Shown: positions 4,369 to 8,628 of the stretch, piece after piece | Layout: the number at the start of each line of letters is the position of its first letter | Numbering within the stretch: position 1 is the first letter of the stretch | Source: an uncultured Victivallales bacterium | GTDB lineage: Bacteria > Verrucomicrobiota > Lentisphaeria > Oligosphaerales > JAFGRS01 | Length of the DNA stretch: 8,628 nucleotides | Assembly: GCA_903834675.1 (NCBI GenBank) | Contig: CAILKC010000087.1 | Location: 1-8,628, forward strand | Direction: 5' to 3' | Program-made: the position numbers and the translations under genes | Notes under the pieces: model-generated | Databases searched by the model: none | What the model saw: only the letters and a program-made list of their open reading frames with translations | What the model was told of the DNA's origin: nothing

Positions 4369-6330
4369 TTGAGCGACCGTGTTCGCATCCTGGTCGTGGA
4401 CGCTGATCCCACCCGTTTGCACAGCGCCGCGCGTCTGCTGGAACAAGCGGGCTACAGCGTGGATCGGGCCTCCAGCGGCGCGGCGGCGCTGGCGGCCGTC
4501 CAGAACCAGCCACCAGAGCTGCTCTTGCTGGCGTGCGACCTGCCGAGTATTGACGGCCTTGAGGCCTGCCGCCGAATCAAGCAGGACCCGGCCCTGGCGG
4601 ATACCTTCGTGGTAATCGTCTTGGCCGCCACGGCAGAGTGCGACGGACGGGCAGAGAGACTCGCGGCGGGAGCGGATGCTCACATCCTCCACCCTGTCGC
4701 CAACCGCGACCTGCTGGCGCACGTTGATTCGTGGGTCTGCATCCAGCGTCTGACCCGCGCCCTGCGGCTGCAGGTCATAACCGAGCCTAAGCGGACCGAG
4801 GCGGCGCTAGCGCAGCAAAGGCATCTACTCAGCTCAATCATGGAGAGCTCTTCGGAGGCGATCTTCGCCAAGGACCTGCAGGGGAGATACGACTCCATCA
4901 ACGAAGCCGGAGCGCGCATGCTTGGCTACCGGGCCGCAGAGGTGATCGGACACACAGACCTGGAGTTACTGCCCGCGGCAACCGCTCGTCAATTCCGGCA
5001 GACGGATGAGTGGGTCATGTCGACCGGGAAGGTTTACGAACGCGAGGAGATCGGCGCCATTGGGGGCAAGACCTGCGTCTTTCAGGCGCGTAAGGCGCCC
5101 TGGTTGGACCCCTCGGGCAAACTGCTTGGTGTTATCGGCATCTCCAGTGACATCAGCGAGCATAAGCGGGCCGCGGCGGAGAAGCTCACCCTCGAAGGGC
5201 AACTCCAGCAGGCGCAGAAGATGGAATCGATCGGCCGTCTGGCGGGCGGGGTGGCGCACGACTTCAATAACCTGCTTATGGGCATCATGAACTACGTCGA
5301 GTTGTGTAGGGACGGACTGCCGCCCGCGCATCCCGTCCGCGACTACCTGGACGAGATCAGCCTCGACTCGCAGCGCTCGGCGGACATCATCCAAAATCTC
5401 CTCGGTTTCGCCCGCAAACAGACCATCGCACCCCAGGTGCTGAACCTGAACGACGCCTTGGTGGACATGCTCAAGATGCTGCGGCGCCTGATGGGCGCCG
5501 ACATCGCCCTGACCTGGACGCCGGGCTTGAACCTGTGGCCGGTCAAGATCGATCCCAGCCAGACCAACCAGATTCTGGCGAACCTCTGCATCAACGCCCG
5601 TGACGCCATCTCCGGGGTGGGAAAAGTCACCATCACGACGAAGAACGTCAGCGTCGGCCTGACCGCTGGCGCGGCCCATCCCGGGGTAGCTCCAGGCGAC
5701 TACGTGCTGCTGGCCGTCGGTGACGACGGCTGCGGCATGGGCAGGGATGTGCTCGACCACATCTTTGAACCCTTCTTCACCACCAAGGAGTCGGGTAAGG
5801 GAACCGGCCTTGGGCTGGCCACCGTGTACGGCATCGTCAACCAGAACGCGGGGTGGATCAACGTTCAGAGCGAGCCGGGCAAGGGGGCGGTGTTTACGCT
5901 CTACCTGCCGCGGGCGACCGTGACGGCCGCGACCGTGGCGCCCCCGGCGGCCTTGCCGCATGGCACGGAGACGATCCTGCTGGCCGAGGACGAGAAGTCC
6001 GTCCGCCTCACCACCTGCCGGTTTCTCGAACTGCTCGGCTACACCGTGCTGGCGGCGGCGAGCCCAGAACAGGCATTGTGCCTGGCTGGCGCGCACGCCG
6101 GCCCCATCCACCTGCTCATCAGCGACGTCATCATGCCGGGCATGAACGGACGCGACCTCGCCGTACAGCTTGCCAAGCAGCACCCCAAGTTGAAGAACTT
6201 GTTCATGTCTGGCTATACCGCCGACGTGATCGTCCACCGCGGGGTGCTGGACGTGGGCATGCAGTTCCTCCCCAAGCCTTTCTCGCGCCACGAACTCGCC
6301 CACAAAGTCCGCGACGTGTTGGATACTTAG
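4369..6330 (+). CDS. Soluble hybrid sensor histidine kinase, REC-PAS-HisKA-HATPase-REC
   Basis: This is a 653-residue cytoplasmic kinase with no membrane segment. Domains seen: receiver 1 (5-120); PAS (about 150-265); HisKA with LAGGVAHDFNN and phospho-His297, the HDFNN signature of hybrid kinases; HATPase with N box NLCINARDA (405-413), G1 box DDGCGM (452-457), FEPFFTTK (466-473) and GKGTGLGL (476-483); receiver 2 (about 533-653) with acidic E540/D541, phospho-Asp586, S614 and K636. Receiver 1 is degenerate. The phosphoacceptor position is Ala55 (LLACDLPSIDG), the acidic pair is D11-A12, the Thr/Ser position is A86 and the Lys position is H108. Inferred: a signal sensed by PAS, and perhaps by the pseudo-receiver, drives phosphate from His297 to Asp586, possibly on to an unlinked partner. 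The TTG start is set by AGGAGG 5 nt upstream. No output regulator is nearby; the following hydrolase gene is 111 bp away, so a regulatory link is only positional. Confidence 0.95.
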   Translation: MSDRVRILVVDADPTRLHSAARLLEQAGYSVDRASSGAAALAAVQNQPPELLLLACDLPSIDGLEACRRIKQDPALADTFVVIVLAATAECDGRAERLAAGADAHILHPVANRDLLAHVDSWVCIQRLTRALRLQVITEPKRTEAALAQQRHLLSSIMESSSEAIFAKDLQGRYDSINEAGARMLGYRAAEVIGHTDLELLPAATARQFRQTDEWVMSTGKVYEREEIGAIGGKTCVFQARKAPWLDPSGKLLGVIGISSDISEHKRAAAEKLTLEGQLQQAQKMESIGRLAGGVAHDFNNLLMGIMNYVELCRDGLPPAHPVRDYLDEISLDSQRSADIIQNLLGFARKQTIAPQVLNLNDALVDMLKMLRRLMGADIALTWTPGLNLWPVKIDPSQTNQILANLCINARDAISGVGKVTITTKNVSVGLTAGAAHPGVAPGDYVLLAVGDDGCGMGRDVLDHIFEPFFTTKESGKGTGLGLATVYGIVNQNAGWINVQSEPGKGAVFTLYLPRATVTAATVAPPAALPHGTETILLAEDEKSVRLTTCRFLELLGYTVLAAASPEQALCLAGAHAGPIHLLISDVIMPGMNGRDLAVQLAKQHPKLKNLFMSGYTADVIVHRGVLDVGMQFLPKPFSRHELAHKVRDVLDT

Positions 6331-6409
6331 GCGGCTCCATGAGCTACAGTACCGGCGCCTCTATTCGGATCTCGCCTCTCATCCCGCAATCTTAACCTGA
6401 CGGCTTACC

Positions 6410-6424
6410 GGCCGCGAGTCGGCC
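6410..6424 (+). other. Small hairpin in the hydrolase leader
   Basis: GGCCG (6410-6414) pairs with CGGCC (6420-6424) over CGAGT, 5 nt before the GGAGAG ribosome site. It is short and may be chance. The rest of 6331-6441 shows no clear terminator or promoter. Confidence 0.2.
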
Positions 6425-6441
6425 AACACGGAGAGCACAGC

Positions 6442-8421
6442 ATGGGCATGCGCTTCAGACAGATTCATCTCGACTTCCACACCTCGGAAAAGATTCCCGG
6501 CGTCGGCCGCGAGTTCAGCAAAGCCAACTTCCAAGACGCCCTGCGACGGGGGCACGTGGACTCCATCACGGTGTTCGCCAAGTGCCACCACGGCCTATCC
6601 TACTACAACACCAAGGTAGCCACCGCGCATCCGTACCTTGAACAGCCGCTGCTGCCTCTGATGATCGAGGCGGCGGCCGAGATCGGGGTCAAGACGCCCA
6701 TTTACATCAGTGCCGGCGTCGACGAGCACATGATTCATCAGCACCCCGAATGGGGCGTCAAGGCCGCCAACGGCACCGGCTTCAACCCGCTGGCCGCGGG
6801 CTTCAAGGCACTGTGCTTCAACACGCCCTACCTGGACTACCTCTGCGCCCAGATCGAGGAGGTCGCCGAGCTTTTCCCCGGGCACGGTATCTTCCTCGAC
6901 ATCATCGGCCTGCGGCGCTGCTTCTGTACCTGGTGCATGCGTGGCATGGAGCAGGAGGGCGTAGACCCGCGCCAGGACGAGGCGGTCGTGCGCTACCAGT
7001 ATCGGGTGCTGCTGGAGTACCACCGCCGGACCACCGCCGCCCTGCGTCGGCATAGCTCGGACGCCCCCATCTTCCACAACGCCGGGCACATCTCCCGTGG
7101 CTGCAAGGACATCCTGCCTTGGTTCACCCACCTCGAACTCGAGTCGCTACCTACTGGCGGCTGGGGCTATGATCACTTCCCCGTCTCGGCCAAGTACGCC
7201 ATCACCACCGGCTTCGAGTTCCTCGGCATGACCGGTAAGTTCCATACCACCTGGGGTGAGTTCGGCGGCTACAAGAAGCCCGTGGCCCTGCAGTACGAAA
7301 CCGCTCACATGATCGCGCTCGGGGCCCGTTGCAGTGTCGGTGACCAGCTTCATCCCAATGGCCGTATGGACCTGGATACCTATGACCTGGTGGGGGCTGC
7401 CTACGCCGAGGTGGAACGGCGCGAAGCCTGGTGCGAGAACGTCACCCCGGTCAGCGAGATCGCCATCCTCAGCGAGGAGGCCATCGACTCGCGCTTCACC
7501 GCCGCCCGCCACGACCAGCTCGGCGATGAAGGCGCGGCCCGCATCCTGCTCGAGAACCAGCTCCCCTTCACGGTCATCGATACCGAGGCCGACTTCAGCC
7601 CGTACCGGCTGATCATCTTCCCGGACCGTATCCGCCTGGACCCGGCCCTCGCCGCCAAATTCCGCGCCTACCTGGCGGGGGGTGGCCGCGCCGTGCTGTC
7701 GCACCTCAGCGGCATGGCCCGTGATCGCGAGGTCTTCGCCTTCGAGACCACCATGGTCCCCCGCGGCGAAAGCCCGTGGACCAACGACTTCATCCTGGCG
7801 GGGGCGGCCGTGGCCGAGGGGCTCGTACGCAGCCCCTTCGTGACCTACCGCAAGGCCATGATGGTCGACCCGGGCAAGGCCGAGGTCCTGGCCGCTGCCT
7901 GGAAACCCTACTTCAACCGCGACTATGACCACTTCTGTTCGCATCAGCACACGCCGTACGAGGGTGACGCGGGCTATCCGGCCGTGCTGCGCGAGGGGGC
8001 CGTGATCTACTTTGCACACCCGATTTTCAGCCTCTACCGCGCCGTCGGCCAGCCACTCTACAAACAACTGGTCATGAACGCCATCAAACAGCTCCTTCCC
8101 GACGGTCTGCCGGTCACCTCAAACCTGCCGTCGACCGCGCGGCTGAACCTGATGCGGCAGGGCAGCCGGCTGGTACTGCACGTCCTGCATGCTGTTCCCG
8201 TCAAGCGCGGCGCCAGCCCGCACAACCCCAACAGCAGCATCGAGGTCATTGAGGACCGCATGCCCCTGCATGACGTGGACCTGAGCCTGCGGGTCGAGGG
8301 CAAGGTGCGCCGGGTGTTTGATCCCATCTCCGGCGCCGACGCGCCCTTCCACCAGGTCAAGGACCGCGTCAACCTGCGCCTCGCCCGCGTCGACCTGCAT
8401 GAAATGCGGGTGCTGGAATAG
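6442..8421 (+). CDS. GHL6-like glycoside hydrolase with beta-galactosidase trimerisation domain
   Basis: This is a 659-residue protein without a signal peptide, so probably cytoplasmic. Seen: an N-terminal TIM-barrel-like region (about 5-330) with LDFHTS (10-15), VDSITVFAKCHHGLSYY (39-55), IYISAGVDEHMIHQHPEW (87-104), FLDI with Asp153, a C160-x-C162-x2-C165 cluster, FHNAGH, LELESLPTGGWGYDHFP (E232, E234) and TTWGEFGGYK (E273). These agree with the hypothetical glycosyl hydrolase 6 (GHL6) family as I remember it. A flavodoxin/amidotransferase-like domain typical of GH42 trimerisation follows (about 332 into the 400s; LIIFPDRIRLDP, YLAGGGRAVLSHLSG), then a small C-terminal beta domain (about 565-659). 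E234, E273 and D153 are candidate active-site acids by position only. Such proteins are often labelled alpha-L-fucosidase or beta-galactosidase, with no activity established here. The ATG at 6442 follows GGAGAG (6430-6435) by 6 nt. The gene may be cotranscribed with the kinase or independent. A tandem hairpin repeat begins 12 bp after its stop. Confidence 0.9.
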   Translation: MGMRFRQIHLDFHTSEKIPGVGREFSKANFQDALRRGHVDSITVFAKCHHGLSYYNTKVATAHPYLEQPLLPLMIEAAAEIGVKTPIYISAGVDEHMIHQHPEWGVKAANGTGFNPLAAGFKALCFNTPYLDYLCAQIEEVAELFPGHGIFLDIIGLRRCFCTWCMRGMEQEGVDPRQDEAVVRYQYRVLLEYHRRTTAALRRHSSDAPIFHNAGHISRGCKDILPWFTHLELESLPTGGWGYDHFPVSAKYAITTGFEFLGMTGKFHTTWGEFGGYKKPVALQYETAHMIALGARCSVGDQLHPNGRMDLDTYDLVGAAYAEVERREAWCENVTPVSEIAILSEEAIDSRFTAARHDQLGDEGAARILLENQLPFTVIDTEADFSPYRLIIFPDRIRLDPALAAKFRAYLAGGGRAVLSHLSGMARDREVFAFETTMVPRGESPWTNDFILAGAAVAEGLVRSPFVTYRKAMMVDPGKAEVLAAAWKPYFNRDYDHFCSHQHTPYEGDAGYPAVLREGAVIYFAHPIFSLYRAVGQPLYKQLVMNAIKQLLPDGLPVTSNLPSTARLNLMRQGSRLVLHVLHAVPVKRGASPHNPNSSIEVIEDRMPLHDVDLSLRVEGKVRRVFDPISGADAPFHQVKDRVNLRLARVDLHEMRVLE

Positions 8422-8433
8422 GCCGCGGGCGGT

Positions 8434-8534
8434 CCACCGCCGTCCGGTGGAGATGCGGTGGGCCGCCACCGCCGTCCGGTGGAGATGCGGTGGGCTCCAC
8501 CGCCGTCCGGTGGAGATGCGGTGGGCTCCACCGC
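8434..8534. repeat. Tandem 31-32 bp hairpin repeat after the hydrolase gene
   Basis: Units start at 8434, 8466 and 8497, plus a partial copy at 8528. Within each unit CCACCG pairs with CGGTGG over the loop CCGTC, then AGAT and GCGGTGG follow. GCGGTGG can instead pair with CCACCGC of the same unit or, over a 3-4 nt loop, with CCACCGC of the next unit. The copies are identical apart from the last bases (GCCG in unit 1, GCT in units 2 and 3). The array is non-coding in appearance: the unit length is not a multiple of three. It could act as an mRNA 3' stabiliser, a terminator-like structure or a REP-like element. Confidence 0.92.
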
Positions 8535-8535
8535 T

Positions 8536-8610
8536 GCGCCTGAGGCCAGGCGCCTCTCCAGAAGATTGGAGCGGCCGCGGCTCGCGGCCACTGCCCACGA
8601 GGCCGTGGGC
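8536..8610. repeat. Cluster of consecutive GC-rich hairpins
   Basis: Four stems follow one another with little spacing. GCGCCTG/CAGGCGC (8536-8553) has the loop AGGC. CTCCA/TGGAG (8556-8571) has a 6-nt loop. GGCCGCG/CGCGGCC (8573-8589) has the loop GCT. GCCCACG/CGTGGGC (8593-8610) has the loop AGGC again. The first and last differ in stem sequence but share loop and stem length. No T-tract is present. The 16-mer GGCCG[C/T]GGGCGGTCCA at 8421-8436 recurs at 8601-8616, 180 bp later, followed by a degenerate GGTGGAG, so the array probably continues past the window end. Confidence 0.7.
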
Positions 8611-8628
8611 GGTCCAGAGTCGGTGGAG

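Noticed and set aside
4966..6303. Long open frame (445 codons) on the minus strand opposite the kinase
   Set aside because: It lies antisense to a gene with clear kinase motifs. Such frames are common in GC-rich DNA, and the translation has a biased, motif-free composition.
6339..6395. 18-codon small ORF between the kinase and hydrolase genes
   Set aside because: It has no good ribosome site; it is probably chance.
7147..8067. 306-codon minus-strand frame opposite the hydrolase
   Set aside because: It is a shadow frame within a clear hydrolase gene.
8434..8534. CRISPR array
   Set aside because: Units are contiguous with no variable spacers, they fold on themselves, and no cas gene is present.
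8536..8553. Intrinsic terminator for the hydrolase gene
   Set aside because: The stem is strong, but no T-tract follows and it sits within a series of similar hairpins, so it is listed with the hairpin cluster.
8058..8598. Minus-strand frames with repeated peptides (HRISTGRRW)
   Set aside because: The peptide repetition comes only from the 31-bp DNA repeat, and the frames run antisense into the hydrolase C-terminus.

Overview
The window is a GC-rich bacterial chromosomal segment with strong G/C third positions, Shine-Dalgarno sites before almost every gene, and GTG and TTG starts alongside ATG. It carries one partial and six complete protein genes, no RNA genes, and no transposase, integrase or phage gene. 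The mix of genes points to an uncultured environmental bacterium, perhaps of the Planctomycetota/Verrucomicrobiota/Armatimonadota type: a GHL6-like glycoside hydrolase with a beta-galactosidase trimerisation domain, a bifunctional-nuclease/UVR fusion and a eukaryotic-type HisA. That assignment is inference from gene content and is weak.

Layout. At 2-1437 (+) lie the C-terminal part of an M20-family metallopeptidase/deacylase and, overlapping it by ATGA, a complete zinc-dependent medium-chain alcohol dehydrogenase; they look translationally coupled. A small unknown lipoprotein gene follows (1503-1907, +). It converges on a minus-strand group of three genes. Read in their own direction these are a bifunctional nuclease (BFN/DUF151) with a C-terminal UVR motif (4008-3475), an abutting unknown 165-residue protein (3474-2977), and hisA of the eukaryotic HIS6 type (2894-2115). 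The convergent gap at 1908-2114 is filled by a 66-73 bp direct repeat whose units fold into hairpins.

A 360-bp divergent intergenic region (4009-4368) holds a candidate promoter with a perfect TTGACA box, several dyads and a strong AGGAGG site. It leads to a soluble hybrid sensor kinase (4369-6330, +) with the order REC-PAS-HisKA-HATPase-REC. Its N-terminal receiver has lost the phosphoacceptor aspartate and other active-site residues, while the C-terminal receiver is intact. Next is a 659-residue GHL6-like glycoside hydrolase gene (6442-8421, +). Its stop codon runs almost directly into an array of 31-32 bp tandem repeats and further GC-rich hairpins that continues to the window end.

How the genes work together. 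The M20/dehydrogenase pair and the hydrolase suggest catabolism of organic or carbohydrate compounds; the substrate cannot be read from sequence. HisA is a housekeeping histidine enzyme separated from other his genes. The kinase has no partner regulator in view. I see no convincing multi-gene undescribed system. The most unusual items are the two hairpin-rich repeat arrays at gene ends, the eukaryotic-type HisA and the pseudo-receiver kinase.
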